From Alkalicella caledoniensis (GTDB lineage: Bacteria; Bacillota; Proteinivoracia; Proteinivoracales; Proteinivoracaceae): 64,000 nucleotides of DNA. Positions 50,261 to 58,841 of the stretch are shown piece after piece. The notes beneath the pieces were generated by a model, which was not told the DNA's origin, did no database searches, and saw only the letters and a program-made list of their open reading frames with translations. The stretch covers positions 3,348,001 through 3,412,000 of the forward strand of contig NZ_CP058559.1 of NCBI RefSeq assembly GCF_014467015.1, given 5' to 3'. Made by a program: the position numbers and the translations under genes. The number at the start of each line of letters is the position of its first letter. Within the stretch, counting starts at the first letter, position 1.

Positions 50261-51784
50261 AATTAATTTTATTGTATTAGACAATTCACTTTTGCTAAAT
50301 GTTGTGGATAATAATATGGCTAATATAAAGAATACTGAGGTTAGGAGAATATTCATAATTGTTGTCGGAACACTGAAACTGTACACATTTAAAAAAGTTG
50401 TAGCTAATTTGTAGGCTGTCAGCAGAGCGATGCCTGGTTTAATAAGCCAGTTTACCACATCAATTTTTATATGTATTATCGTACGTATTGTGGACAGATC
50501 TATGATGAAAGCAAGTATGTTTACAATTATAAAAGTGTATGCTGCACCAATAATTCCGAACCTTGACACTAGAATCAAAAGACTTACTAAGTTAGCCACG
50601 GTGAAAATCACAAGATTCCTTAAAGCGAGGGAAGGTCTACCTAACCCCTGTAAGATAGCAGTAAAAATCTGTTGAGGGTATAAAAACAGAGCGCTATAAG
50701 CTAGGACCGAAACCATATATCCAGCACTTTTGTAACCAAATATCATGAAAGGTAGTTGATCACTGTAAATTTTTAATATTAAAGTTATGTAAAAACCTAG
50801 TACTATGGTAAACTTGGTGGCCAGATTTATTCTTTGCTTTACTAGAGCATTATTACCCACGGCCATGGCCTCCGAAACACCAGGTAAAAGACTCAAGGCA
50901 ATTGGAAATGTAAAGACAGTGGGGAAGAATAGAAGGGGCATAGCCATACCAGAAAAATAACCTAAAGACTCAACAGCAAACTCCTTTGTAAAACCAGCAA
51001 TCATCATAGCCCTTGGGATAATAAGTGTTGATAATGAATAGTTAACTGTTGAGACTAAACTGCCAAAGCCAATGGGAAGGGCTATTAATAATAACGACTT
51101 CAACAACATAGGACTACTGATGGTTTTTGTGTAACTACTATGAACCCTTGATTTCCTTTTAGATAATATGAAAAATGATATTAGTACAACTAATCCTGTA
51201 AATTCTGCAACTCCCATACCTAAAATTGCCCCAGATGTTGCCGCAACAACACCCTTTTGTAGAAGGGGTATAACAACAATATATATTGATAGAATCCTGA
51301 TAATTTGCTCAAGTATTTGTGAGGTTGCAGTGGGTAACATGTTTTTTTGCCCTTGAAAGTACCCTTGGAAGACTTGTGATATGGCAACGGACATGATAGC
51401 TACTATTAGTAATCTAAAAGGTAGTATCAATCTGTTATCGTCATATAGATACTGAGCTAGCTTTGGTGCACTTAAAAAGATAAAAATGCATATGGTAGTC
51501 GAAGTTATAAGGACTAGGGTAAGGGCTATATTTAATTTTTTACGGGCATTTTTTGTATCACCCTTTGCTAAAAACTCAGATGTAAATTTAGATATACTTT
51601 GTGATAAGCCTGCAGAAGCTAAAGTTAGAGCTGCCATGTAGATAGTAAAGGTCATTTGATACAGTCCTAATCCTTGTGGTCCTATTGTTCTTGATAATAA
51701 TGTCTGGTAAATAAGGCCTAAGAATCTAGCTAAAAGACTAGCTATCATAAGTAAAAATGTTTGTTTCATCAACGAATTAGCCAA
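50252..51784 (-). CDS. SpoVB/MurJ-like polysaccharide-lipid flippase (MOP family)
   Basis: A 510-residue membrane protein with about 14 hydrophobic segments. The N-terminus ASLLARFLGLIYQTLLSRTIGPQGLGLYQM is the signature of SpoVB/YkvU-type polysaccharide biosynthesis transporters, which flip lipid-linked wall precursors during sporulation or growth. It is convergent with murE across a shared terminator, a suggestive wall-synthesis pair. Which lipid-linked substrate it carries is unknown. Confidence 0.9.
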   Translation of the reverse strand: MANSLMKQTFLLMIASLLARFLGLIYQTLLSRTIGPQGLGLYQMTFTIYMAALTLASAGLSQSISKFTSEFLAKGDTKNARKKLNIALTLVLITSTTICIFIFLSAPKLAQYLYDDNRLILPFRLLIVAIMSVAISQVFQGYFQGQKNMLPTATSQILEQIIRILSIYIVVIPLLQKGVVAATSGAILGMGVAEFTGLVVLISFFILSKRKSRVHSSYTKTISSPMLLKSLLLIALPIGFGSLVSTVNYSLSTLIIPRAMMIAGFTKEFAVESLGYFSGMAMPLLFFPTVFTFPIALSLLPGVSEAMAVGNNALVKQRINLATKFTIVLGFYITLILKIYSDQLPFMIFGYKSAGYMVSVLAYSALFLYPQQIFTAILQGLGRPSLALRNLVIFTVANLVSLLILVSRFGIIGAAYTFIIVNILAFIIDLSTIRTIIHIKIDVVNWLIKPGIALLTAYKLATTFLNVYSFSVPTTIMNILLTSVFFILAILLSTTFSKSELSNTIKLIKK

Positions 51785-51876
51785 AAAATCTCCTCCTAGT
51801 TATATGTATTAAAAAAGGGTTTTCACACTTCTTTGTTGAATTCTATGTTAAATATAATGCAAAGAGGTGTAAAAAA

Positions 51877-52551
51877 ATGCTTAAGATATATGATGTTTTT
51901 GGAAATCAGTTGGGGTTGATAGTGGGTGAATATGATAAAGAACTTCTTGTATGGCTAGGAAATCACTCCATAGAATATTTTGATGGCCACTGCGTTGACT
52001 TTGCAAAAATTGAACTTAGATGCGCAAAAAAACTACATATAACCAGTGTGGAGCAAAGAAAGATTGAAAAGGAGCTAAAAGTCTGGTGGTCTAAAAAATT
52101 CGGGGAAATTGGTTATCAATATCACAGAGCTGTACTGCTATTTAATATAAGTAAAAAGGACTGGACAGGTATAGATTTCTTATCTAAAATCCCCCAAGGT
52201 GTTTTCACTTTGATTAACTATAAATATTTGGAGCCTAATAAAAGGGTTTCATATGATAGAAGTGACTTTTCCCCAGAAATTATAAAAGATGGTAAATATT
52301 TATCCATGATAATAGAAGATCATCCACATATAGTTACTTATGACAAATTAAAGCCATGGGAAACAATAAAAAAAGACAGTGGAGTATATACTCAACTGTC
52401 TCTAAGATGTGGCGAAAAAATTCTCAACAAAAAACTTCCCTATTTTGTACAAGGGAAAAAAGGGGATCAGCTATTACTGGAGATAACTGACCATCTTGTA
52501 GTGCCCAAAGTATTTGTTAATGGTATGAAGTATAGCTACATGAAGGGTTAG
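51877..52551 (+). CDS. protein of unknown function
   Basis: A 224-residue soluble protein with no signal or membrane segment. AGAGGTGT precedes the ATG. Visible features are a Trp-rich helix (KELKVWWSKKFGEIGYQYH) near residue 72 and two scattered cysteines. I recognise no family. It stands alone between the SpoVB-like gene and a zinc-ribbon microprotein. Confidence 0.65.
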   Translation: MLKIYDVFGNQLGLIVGEYDKELLVWLGNHSIEYFDGHCVDFAKIELRCAKKLHITSVEQRKIEKELKVWWSKKFGEIGYQYHRAVLLFNISKKDWTGIDFLSKIPQGVFTLINYKYLEPNKRVSYDRSDFSPEIIKDGKYLSMIIEDHPHIVTYDKLKPWETIKKDSGVYTQLSLRCGEKILNKKLPYFVQGKKGDQLLLEITDHLVVPKVFVNGMKYSYMKG

Positions 52552-52696
52552 GGTGTTATTTATAACATATAAACAAAAAACACATGCTAAATAAGTATTA
52601 AGTTTGATTTTTTGGAAATATTATTTAGATAATTTAGAAGGAATTTTATAGGAGAGTATCGAAAAGATATAGTAATTTAAGTGGGAGGTGCTAAAA

Positions 52697-52804
52697 ATGG
52701 CAGTATTTAAATGTACAAACTGTGGTTTTGAAAAAGAAGGTAGATGTAAACCTAGAAAATGTCCAGAGTGTGAAGGACAATCAACATTTGAGAAAAAAGA
52801 GTAA
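52697..52804 (+). CDS. RCKP-type rubredoxin-like zinc microprotein
   Basis: A 35-residue protein preceded by GGGAGGTG at good spacing. CTNC (residues 6-9) and CPEC (22-25) form a rubredoxin-like metal site, and the segment GRCKPRKCPEC carries the RCKP signature of a known small family. It may bind zinc or iron. It has its own terminator and is probably monocistronic. Confidence 0.85.
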   Translation: MAVFKCTNCGFEKEGRCKPRKCPECEGQSTFEKKE

Positions 52805-52805
52805 C

Positions 52806-52842
52806 AATAGCGCATCCAAAAATGGGTGCGTTATTTTTTTTG
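52806..52842 (+). terminator. terminator of the RCKP microprotein gene
   Basis: AATAGCGCATCC pairs with GGGTGCGTTATT (two G-U pairs) and is followed by eight T. Confidence 0.85.
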
Positions 52843-52913
52843 TCAGTGTCAATGTATTTGCAATCATATTCTGCAGCTAAATAGCTAAAAATAGTTTCAA
52901 AGGAGGGTTTTTA

Positions 52914-53777
52914 ATGTATGACATAGCCATAATTGGAGCAGGTCCCGCAGGTTTATCAGCGGCAATAAATTGCAAAATTAGGAACAAGAATGTGGTTATT
53001 TTTGGTGGGGCCATAGAAAGTACTGATCTGCTTAAGGCATCACATATGGATAACTATTTAGGCTTCCCAGATAGTACAGGAATAGTTCTTCAGGAAAAGT
53101 TTTTACAACATGTTGCTAAATTCTCCATTGAGATAAAAAAAGAAAAAATCTTAGCTATTTATGACTATGGTGATCAGTTTCAGTTGACTACTAAGGAAGG
53201 TGAATACATTTCAAGGGGTTTGATAATTGCTACAGGTATACCAAAGACTAAGACAGTGGAAGGGGAAAGGGAATTACTAGGAAAAGGTGTAGGATATTGT
53301 GCCACATGCGATGGCCCACTTTATAAAGGGAAAATAGTGGCTATTGTAGCAGACACTGAGGAAGGGGAAGAGGAGTGTGAATTTCTATCAGAGCTATGTA
53401 GTAAAGTATATTACATACCAAAGTACAAACAAGAGATAGAATTCAAAAGTGATAACATAGAAATCCTTTATGAGAAAGTTGAAAGAGTAATAGGAGAAAA
53501 GAAGGTAGAAGCCCTTAAATTAGAAACAAGGACATTAGAACTAGATGGAGTCTTTTTCTTAAAGAAGAATGTTCCTCCTTCCCAGTTGATTACAGATCTT
53601 AGGATAGAAAACAAGTTTATTGGAGTCGATCGTAACATGGCAACAAATATAGCTGGTATATTTGCTGCAGGTGACTGTACAGGTAAGCCATTTCAGGTAG
53701 CTAAAGCTGTGGGAGAAGGAACAGTGGCAGGTTTAAGTTGTGTGAGTTATATCGATAAATTAAAGAAAAGTAATTAA
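52914..53777 (+). CDS. thioredoxin-reductase-like flavoprotein lacking the NADPH site (FFTR-like)
   Basis: A 287-residue protein. The FAD motif GAGPAG is at 8-13 and the redox pair CATC at 129-132. The C-terminal FAD motif TNIAGIFAAGDC is intact. In the second dinucleotide domain the usual GGGNSA and HRR-x-x-x-R motifs of NADPH enzymes are replaced by AIVADTEEGEEE and YIPKYKQE. Ferredoxin-dependent flavin thioredoxin reductases of clostridia show this loss, so reduced ferredoxin is the likelier donor. AAAGGAGGG precedes the ATG. No thioredoxin gene is adjacent. Confidence 0.85.
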   Translation: MYDIAIIGAGPAGLSAAINCKIRNKNVVIFGGAIESTDLLKASHMDNYLGFPDSTGIVLQEKFLQHVAKFSIEIKKEKILAIYDYGDQFQLTTKEGEYISRGLIIATGIPKTKTVEGERELLGKGVGYCATCDGPLYKGKIVAIVADTEEGEEECEFLSELCSKVYYIPKYKQEIEFKSDNIEILYEKVERVIGEKKVEALKLETRTLELDGVFFLKKNVPPSQLITDLRIENKFIGVDRNMATNIAGIFAAGDCTGKPFQVAKAVGEGTVAGLSCVSYIDKLKKSN

Positions 53778-53803
53778 AAAAAGTGGCTATAAGCCACTTT
53801 TTG
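53775..53803 (+). terminator. terminator of the FFTR-like gene
   Basis: AAGTGGCT-ATA-AGCCACTT then TTTT, the same hairpin family as at 859 and 10677. Confidence 0.8.
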
Positions 53804-53813
53804 ACGTGAGGAG

Positions 53814-53909
53814 TTATCTGCGATTTATTGCTTTACCAAGCACAAAAGCTGCTACAGGTATCATGTACATTAACCATGACTTTTTACGCATTTTCTTTTT
53901 ATGGAACAT
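53814..53909 (-). CDS. 31-residue basic membrane microprotein
   Basis: ATG at 53909 with GAGGAGGG seven to eight bases upstream. The peptide is very basic at the N-terminus (HKKKMRKKS), then has a hydrophobic stretch (WLMYMIPVAAFVLG) and ends KAINRR. It is too short for ordinary gene finders. No family recognised. A positively charged single-span peptide could be a membrane microprotein or a type I toxin-like peptide, but there is no visible antisense RNA evidence. Confidence 0.55.
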   Translation of the reverse strand: MFHKKKMRKKSWLMYMIPVAAFVLGKAINRR

Positions 53910-53971
53910 AATTATCCCTCCTCATTATTATTGTTGCATACGAAGTAGATAACTATGCAGTTCATATAGTA

Positions 53972-55015
53972 CTAAAATTTAGTTAAATAGTTATAAAGTA
54001 ACTGTGCAGTTGCTACTAGGGACTCAATGTGTGTTCTTTCATAGCTATGGGAATCCAGTACTCCTGGTCCTATTAAACCAGCTCTTATGTTATTTCCAGC
54101 CCTTAAGGCTGCACTGGCGTCTGATCCATAATAGGGGAAAATATCAATTTTATAAGGGATACTATTATTTTTGCAAATAGTTTCCAAGTTTTTTCTGATG
54201 CCTAGATCGTAAGGTCCACTGGAATCCTTTGCACATATTGAAACATGGAACTCTGTTCCCTGCTGGTTACCTCCCACGACGCCCATATCCACTGCTATAA
54301 TTTCCGATGTATTTTCTGGTATAAAACTTGATCCATGGCCTACCTCTTCATAGTTACTTATTAAAAAGTGAACTGGATTTTTAGGTAGGATATCCTTCTC
54401 TAGTAAGTCTTTTAATACTGAAAGCATGACAGCTACTCCAGCCTTGTCATCAAGATGTCTACTTTTTATAAAACCACTATCAGTAAAAACCACCCTAGGA
54501 TCAAAGGAAATAAAATCACCTACAGATATTCCCAATTTCTGTACATCCTCTTTACTGGAAACATTTTCATCGATTCTAACCTCAATGGAGTTTTGATCTC
54601 GTGGGGATTTGGACGATTCACCACCATAGACATGTACAGAAGTTTTGTTTAAAACGATAGTTCCTGTAAAGTCTTTTTCACCATGTACTATGCAATTTTC
54701 TCCTTCTATGCTATGCCAGTCATATCCACCTATCTGAGTGATTTCGAGGCGACCATTTCCTTTAATGGAATTAACCATTGCTCCAAGTGTATCAACGTGT
54801 CCTGATACCGTTATAGCATTCTCACTGGTTTGTCCTTTTAGGGTTATTATTAAACCACCCTTATTGTTTTTATTCAAAATTAGGTTAGAGTGACCTGTAC
54901 TTTGGGCTACTTCCTTTTCGATAAATTTTATTACCTGTTCAGTATTTCCTGTTACTGAAGGAATTTTTAAAAGACTTTCCAAACAACTAAGTAGATACTC
55001 CCTTTGATTGAACAT
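53972..55015 (-). CDS. M42-family metalloaminopeptidase
   Basis: A 347-residue di-zinc peptidase. Metal ligands appear in VSGHVDTLGA (His near residue 65), HLDDKAGVAVML (Asp), NYEEVGHGSSF (Glu pair with catalytic Glu) and the closing SHSYERTHIESL (His). It trims N-terminal residues from peptides in large tetrahedral assemblies. The ATG at 55015 has GGAGGTGG seven bases upstream; a longer reading from 55060 adds 15 hydrophobic residues without a site. Single gene. Confidence 0.92.
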   Translation of the reverse strand: MFNQREYLLSCLESLLKIPSVTGNTEQVIKFIEKEVAQSTGHSNLILNKNNKGGLIITLKGQTSENAITVSGHVDTLGAMVNSIKGNGRLEITQIGGYDWHSIEGENCIVHGEKDFTGTIVLNKTSVHVYGGESSKSPRDQNSIEVRIDENVSSKEDVQKLGISVGDFISFDPRVVFTDSGFIKSRHLDDKAGVAVMLSVLKDLLEKDILPKNPVHFLISNYEEVGHGSSFIPENTSEIIAVDMGVVGGNQQGTEFHVSICAKDSSGPYDLGIRKNLETICKNNSIPYKIDIFPYYGSDASAALRAGNNIRAGLIGPGVLDSHSYERTHIESLVATAQLLYNYLTKF

Positions 55016-55124
55016 AAATACCACCTCCATATTTAAAATTAATACTATCATAAATTGCAATATTTTGAAATATATTCTCTTTCACATGGGGGGAATTGCA
55101 GTGGATAAAATTTCAGCATATGTT

Positions 55125-55162
55125 TAAAAAAAATAAACCTCGTAATTATTAATCGAGGTTTA
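55125..55162 (-). terminator. terminator of the 64-residue ORF
   Basis: On the minus strand TAAACCTCG/CGAGGTTTA pair and are followed by eight T. Confidence 0.75.
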
Positions 55163-55200
55163 CTAAGATAGAAAAAATCATTTATATTAATACGCTTTTT

Positions 55201-55395
55201 CTAAATATCTTCAGGTAGATTTTTGATAACTGGTCTAAAAAAACCACGTTGATGACTGTGACTTGCCCTTTGCATCTTTTTATGAAAACTTTGATCAAAG
55301 TCGAATAAATGGCCAAACTCAGTGTCCTGGTAAGTGTAATAACCGATATCTTTACACTTAGCTTTAAATCTATTGATTTGTCTTTTGTGAGTCAA
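55201..55395 (-). CDS. small basic protein of unknown function
   Basis: A 64-residue protein with a TTG start at 55395, GGAAGGTG upstream and a terminator downstream. It is rich in Lys, His and aromatic residues (RFKAKCKDIGYYTYQ and a HSHQRG segment). No family recognised and no membrane segment. Confidence 0.55.
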   Translation of the reverse strand: MTHKRQINRFKAKCKDIGYYTYQDTEFGHLFDFDQSFHKKMQRASHSHQRGFFRPVIKNLPEDI

Positions 55396-55519
55396 AGCTA
55401 TTCACCTTCCTTTTTTTTAGTTTTGCATAAGTTTAGATCTTTTATTCTTATGGATAGGAGAATAGAAAATCATTGATAGGTAAAAATAAAATTGGTATGT
55501 TTAAAGAGGAGGTGTTGTA

Positions 55520-56206
55520 ATGGTTATGTTAGAGACTTTTTTAAGGACTATATTCATTTATGGCGCAGTATTATTTATGATGAGGTTGATGGGTAAAAGG
55601 GAGATAGGACAATTATCCTTGTTCGACTTGGTTGTAGCAATTATGATAGCTGAACTAGCAGCTATACCCATGGATGACCTCAGTGTGCCGCTGCATATTG
55701 GATTAATACCTATTGCAACACTAGTTGGAGCCGAAATATTGCTATCTTTTATTGCATTAAAAAGTCAACGGGCTCGGGCAATAATTGAGGGTACTCCTAG
55801 TATAGTTGTGGAAAATGGTAAATTTTTAAGTGATGAAATGCGAAGGTTAAGATATAGCGTTACAGACTTTATTTCTCAGTTAAGGGAGCAAGGAATTTCA
55901 AATATCGAAGACGTGGAGTACGCTATTTTAGAAACAAACGGTAAATTGAGCGTAATTTTGAAATCAGACCGTAGACCTATTATGCCAAACGACTTAGGTA
56001 TAAAACCAGCATACGAAGGTCTCCCTACTCCATTAATACTAGATGGTCTAGTGCAGCATGAAGGATTAAGTAGAATTAAAAAGGATGAAAAATGGTTAGA
56101 GGACGTGATCTTAAAATATGGATATCATATAAACGAAATAATTTTTGCACAGCAAGATAGCAGAGGATCCATATATGTCTGCCCTAAACATGTGAAAAAA
56201 AAGTAA
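55520..56206 (+). CDS. DUF421 (YetF/YcaP) membrane protein
   Basis: A 228-residue protein with three N-terminal transmembrane segments (about 8-25, 33-52 and 58-80) and a cytoplasmic domain. It carries the family motif MRLMGKREIGQLSLFDLVVAIMIAELAA and IEGTPSIVVENGKF. Function is not established; family members are spore- or membrane-associated in Bacillus. AGAGGAGGTG precedes the ATG. Monocistronic with its own terminator. Confidence 0.9.
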   Translation: MVMLETFLRTIFIYGAVLFMMRLMGKREIGQLSLFDLVVAIMIAELAAIPMDDLSVPLHIGLIPIATLVGAEILLSFIALKSQRARAIIEGTPSIVVENGKFLSDEMRRLRYSVTDFISQLREQGISNIEDVEYAILETNGKLSVILKSDRRPIMPNDLGIKPAYEGLPTPLILDGLVQHEGLSRIKKDEKWLEDVILKYGYHINEIIFAQQDSRGSIYVCPKHVKKK

Positions 56207-56233
56207 GCGCCCTTAGCTAATTGGGCGCTTTTT
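56205..56233 (+). terminator. DUF421 gene terminator
   Basis: AAGCGCCC-TTAGCTAATT-GGGCGCTT followed by TTT, overlapping the stop codon. Confidence 0.75.
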
Positions 56234-56312
56234 GGTATGATATTATAGACTAAATCCTGTATTATGAAAAGGGTTAAAGAATTCAAATGAGAACAAGCCA
56301 CGTTAACTGAAG

Positions 56313-56387
56313 TGGCGCGCCTACCAGGAATCGAACCTGGGCTCCCGGCTCCGGAAACCGGTGCTCTATCCCCTGAGCTATAGGCGC
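56313..56387 (-). tRNA. tRNA-Arg (anticodon CCG)
   Basis: A 75-nt cloverleaf on the minus strand with acceptor GCGCCTA/TAGGCGC, discriminator G and an encoded CCA. The anticodon stem CCGGT/GCCGG closes the loop TTCCGGA, giving CCG. The T-arm carries GGTTCGATTCC. Confidence 0.96.
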
Positions 56388-56440
56388 AAAACTACTTTTT
56401 AAAGTATAACACAAATAATATATTTTTCAAGGAGAATAAT

Positions 56441-56887
56441 TTACCTAGCCAATAATTTTGCCCCTATTACCATCAACAATGTTCCCACGATCCTTACTGT
56501 ATCAACGGGGATACGTTCTAAGGTAAAGATCCCGAAGTGGTCTAGAACTACCGCAGAAACAAGTTGCGCAATTAAAATAATAGAGATTCCAAAAGCTGCT
56601 CCTGTTCTAGAAATAGTATAAGCAACCCCTGCAACTATCACAACACCTAATATACCTCCAAGTAAGGAATAGTATGGAACATCCCTTAAAGTACTAATCT
56701 TAGGAAAAGTGCCCCAAAAAAATACACAGAGTATACTTACAGCTAGACCTATTACATGAACGACCACTGAAGTTTCAATAACACCAATTTTTTTCCCAAG
56801 AGCTGAATTGAAAGTTCCCTGGAATGTCATAGCCATACCACTAAGTGCAGCCATTATTATAGGTAGAAAGTTTTTAATGATATTCAA
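56441..56887 (-). CDS. DUF606 (YdcZ-like) DMT-superfamily membrane protein
   Basis: A 148-residue protein with five hydrophobic segments and a DUF606 start (AALSGMAMTFQGTFNSALGKKIG). Family members are half-size drug/metabolite transporter relatives that may work as pairs. Only one copy is present here. AAAGGAGG precedes the start. Substrate unknown. Confidence 0.85.
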   Translation of the reverse strand: MNIIKNFLPIIMAALSGMAMTFQGTFNSALGKKIGVIETSVVVHVIGLAVSILCVFFWGTFPKISTLRDVPYYSLLGGILGVVIVAGVAYTISRTGAAFGISIILIAQLVSAVVLDHFGIFTLERIPVDTVRIVGTLLMVIGAKLLAR

Positions 56888-56982
56888 GAAAATCCTCCTT
56901 TCTTAATATTTTACTATTTTAAAGAATAGTTCATTATAGTATTATCTAATTAGTGGTAAAATATTTTTAGGAGGGTGAAATC

Positions 56983-57387
56983 ATGGATAAAATGAAAACA
57001 ACTGTTAAATGGAAAAATGGAATGAAGTTTGTAGGAGTAAATGAACACAACACTGAAGTATTAATGGATATTGATGACATAACTGGAGTGAGACCTATGC
57101 AAATGGCACTTATGTCCATAGGTGGCTGCACTGCAGTGGATGTAATAAGTACCTTAGAGAAGATGAGACAAAATGTAGAGGGTATGGAAATTGAAATAGA
57201 GGGTTTAAGAAGAGACGAACATCCCCGTTATTTTGAAGAAATAGTGATTGTTTATAAATTTAAAGGGGACTTAGATGGAGATAAGGTTGAAAGAGCAATA
57301 AAACTATCAAAGGATAAATACTGTAGTGTATCAAATATGTTTGAACCAAAAGCTAAGATTAGTTTTAGGTTTGAGATTAATAAATAA
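56983..57387 (+). CDS. OsmC-family protein
   Basis: A 134-residue OsmC/Ohr-fold protein. The first redox Cys is in SIGGCTAVDVISTL near residue 47, and a second is in DKYCSVSNMF near residue 110, as in peroxiredoxin-like OsmC enzymes that reduce organic hydroperoxides with thiols. GGAGGGTG precedes the ATG. It lies 69 bp upstream of the Rrf2 gene with a separate promoter between them. Confidence 0.88.
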   Translation: MDKMKTTVKWKNGMKFVGVNEHNTEVLMDIDDITGVRPMQMALMSIGGCTAVDVISTLEKMRQNVEGMEIEIEGLRRDEHPRYFEEIVIVYKFKGDLDGDKVERAIKLSKDKYCSVSNMFEPKAKISFRFEINK

Positions 57388-57388
57388 T

Positions 57389-57417
57389 TTGACATATATT
57401 ATTTATTAATCTAATAT
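57389..57417 (+). promoter_or_regulatory. promoter of the rrf2-cysK-lgt operon
   Basis: TTGACA at 57389-57394, a 17-bp spacer and TAATAT at 57412-57417. The region is AT-rich enough to hold an operator for the Rrf2 regulator itself, but no clear palindrome was recognised. Confidence 0.6.
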
Positions 57418-57455
57418 ACTACTATATAGATAGAAAAAGTAGAGAAGGTGGTCTT

Positions 57456-57893
57456 TTGAAAATATCTGCCAAAGGTGATTATGCATGCAAGGCAGTGTTG
57501 GAGTTAGCTATAAATCATCATGAGGGTAAGCCTATCCAAATTGGTGAAATCGCTGAAAAACAAAATATTCCCATTAAGTTTCTTGAGCAAATACTAATAC
57601 TCCTTAAGCAAGGGGGTATCACAAAAAGTAAGAGAGGTGCAGTAGGGGGCTACTTTCTAGCAAAGGACCCAAAGGATATAACAGTGGCGAATATAATCTC
57701 CTTGACAGACGGCCCTTTTGTACATGCTCCATGTATACCTGAAAAAAAAGAATGTGAGAAATCTGATAGTTGTCTTTTTCATCCCCTTTGGAAAGAAGTT
57801 GAAGTTAGTATCTCAAACATACTGGGCAGTGTAAATTTTGAAGAGCTTAGTGAAAAAGCAAGACAAACAGAGCAAATAATGTACTACATATAA
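57456..57893 (+). CDS. Rrf2-family regulator with cluster-type cysteines
   Basis: A 145-residue winged-helix regulator with a TTG start after GAAGGTGG. The N-terminal DNA-binding domain (about 1-70) has the Rrf2 wing GAVGGYFLAK. In the dimerisation region Cys93, Cys100 and Cys106 (spacing close to the three [2Fe-2S] ligands of IscR) precede the conserved LFHPLW. It lies 19 bp ahead of cysK, so it probably controls cysteine or Fe-S metabolism. Unlike Bacillus CymR, which lacks this triad, it may sense a cluster. Confidence 0.85.
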   Translation: MKISAKGDYACKAVLELAINHHEGKPIQIGEIAEKQNIPIKFLEQILILLKQGGITKSKRGAVGGYFLAKDPKDITVANIISLTDGPFVHAPCIPEKKECEKSDSCLFHPLWKEVEVSISNILGSVNFEELSEKARQTEQIMYYI

Positions 57894-57912
57894 TTAGAAA
57901 GGGTGAAAGAGT

Positions 57913-58830
57913 ATGATATATGAAAACATTGCACAATTAATTGGCAAGACACCACTAGTTAGGGTAAGTGAAAATAACTACTTAGCTGAGATTTTAGTTA
58001 AATTAGAGTACTTTAATCCAGGGGGAAGTGTTAAAGATCGAATAGCCCAGAATATGGTAGAGTTTTCTGAAAAGGAAGGCCTAGTAAATGAAGGTACTAC
58101 TATAATCGAGCCAACCAGTGGGAATACAGGAATAGGGCTAGCCCTAGTTTGTGCTTCTAAAGGCTATAAGCTTATCCTTACCATGCCTGATACAATGAGT
58201 GTAGAAAGAAGGAAACTTTTAAAGGCTTACGGTGCTGAGCTTGTACTTACCCCTGGAGCAGAAGGTATGAAAGGGGCCATTGCAAAGGCTAGTGAATTAA
58301 ATGAGCAGGTAGACAACTCAATTGTTTTGCAACAGTTTATGAATAAAGCAAACCCTGATGTACACAGGAAAACTACAGCTGAAGAAATTTTAGCTGATAC
58401 TAAAGGTGACATTGATATTTTTGTTGCAGGAGTTGGTACTGGCGGTACTGTAACAGGAGTAGGGGAAATCTTAAAAAAACATAACTCAGATATAAAAATT
58501 GTTGCTGTGGAGCCTGAAGATTCTCCTGTTTTATCTGGAGGAAACCCTGGACCTCACAAGATTCAAGGGATAGGTGCGGGATTCATTCCAGAAATACTAA
58601 ATAAAGAGATAGTAGATGAGATTGCTAAGGTACGCAATGAAGAAGCATTTGTGGCCAGTAGAAAACTTGCCAAAGAACACGGAATTTTAGTTGGGATTTC
58701 ATCTGGTGCTGCTTTCGTTGCTGCAGAAAAATTAGCGGTACTGCCAGAAAATAAGGGGAAAAGAATAGTTGTTATGTTACCTGACAATGGAGAGAGATAC
58801 CTTTCTACCCCCCTGTATGAAGAGGTTTAG
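57913..58830 (+). CDS. cysK: cysteine synthase A
   Basis: A 305-residue PLP enzyme that forms cysteine from O-acetylserine and sulfide. The PLP lysine is in [10 protein letters not shown] near residue 43. The substrate loop TSGNTG is near residue 71, and [10 protein letters not shown] binds the PLP phosphate near residue 176. The length is normal. GAAAGGGTG precedes the ATG. It lies in an operon between the Rrf2 regulator and lgt. Confidence 0.95.
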   Translation: MIYENIAQLIGKTPLVRVSENNYLAEILVKLEYFNPGGSVKDRIAQNMVEFSEKEGLVNEGTTIIEPTSGNTGIGLALVCASKGYKLILTMPDTMSVERRKLLKAYGAELVLTPGAEGMKGAIAKASELNEQVDNSIVLQQFMNKANPDVHRKTTAEEILADTKGDIDIFVAGVGTGGTVTGVGEILKKHNSDIKIVAVEPEDSPVLSGGNPGPHKIQGIGAGFIPEILNKEIVDEIAKVRNEEAFVASRKLAKEHGILVGISSGAAFVAAEKLAVLPENKGKRIVVMLPDNGERYLSTPLYEEV

Positions 58831-58841
58831 GAGGACTATGT

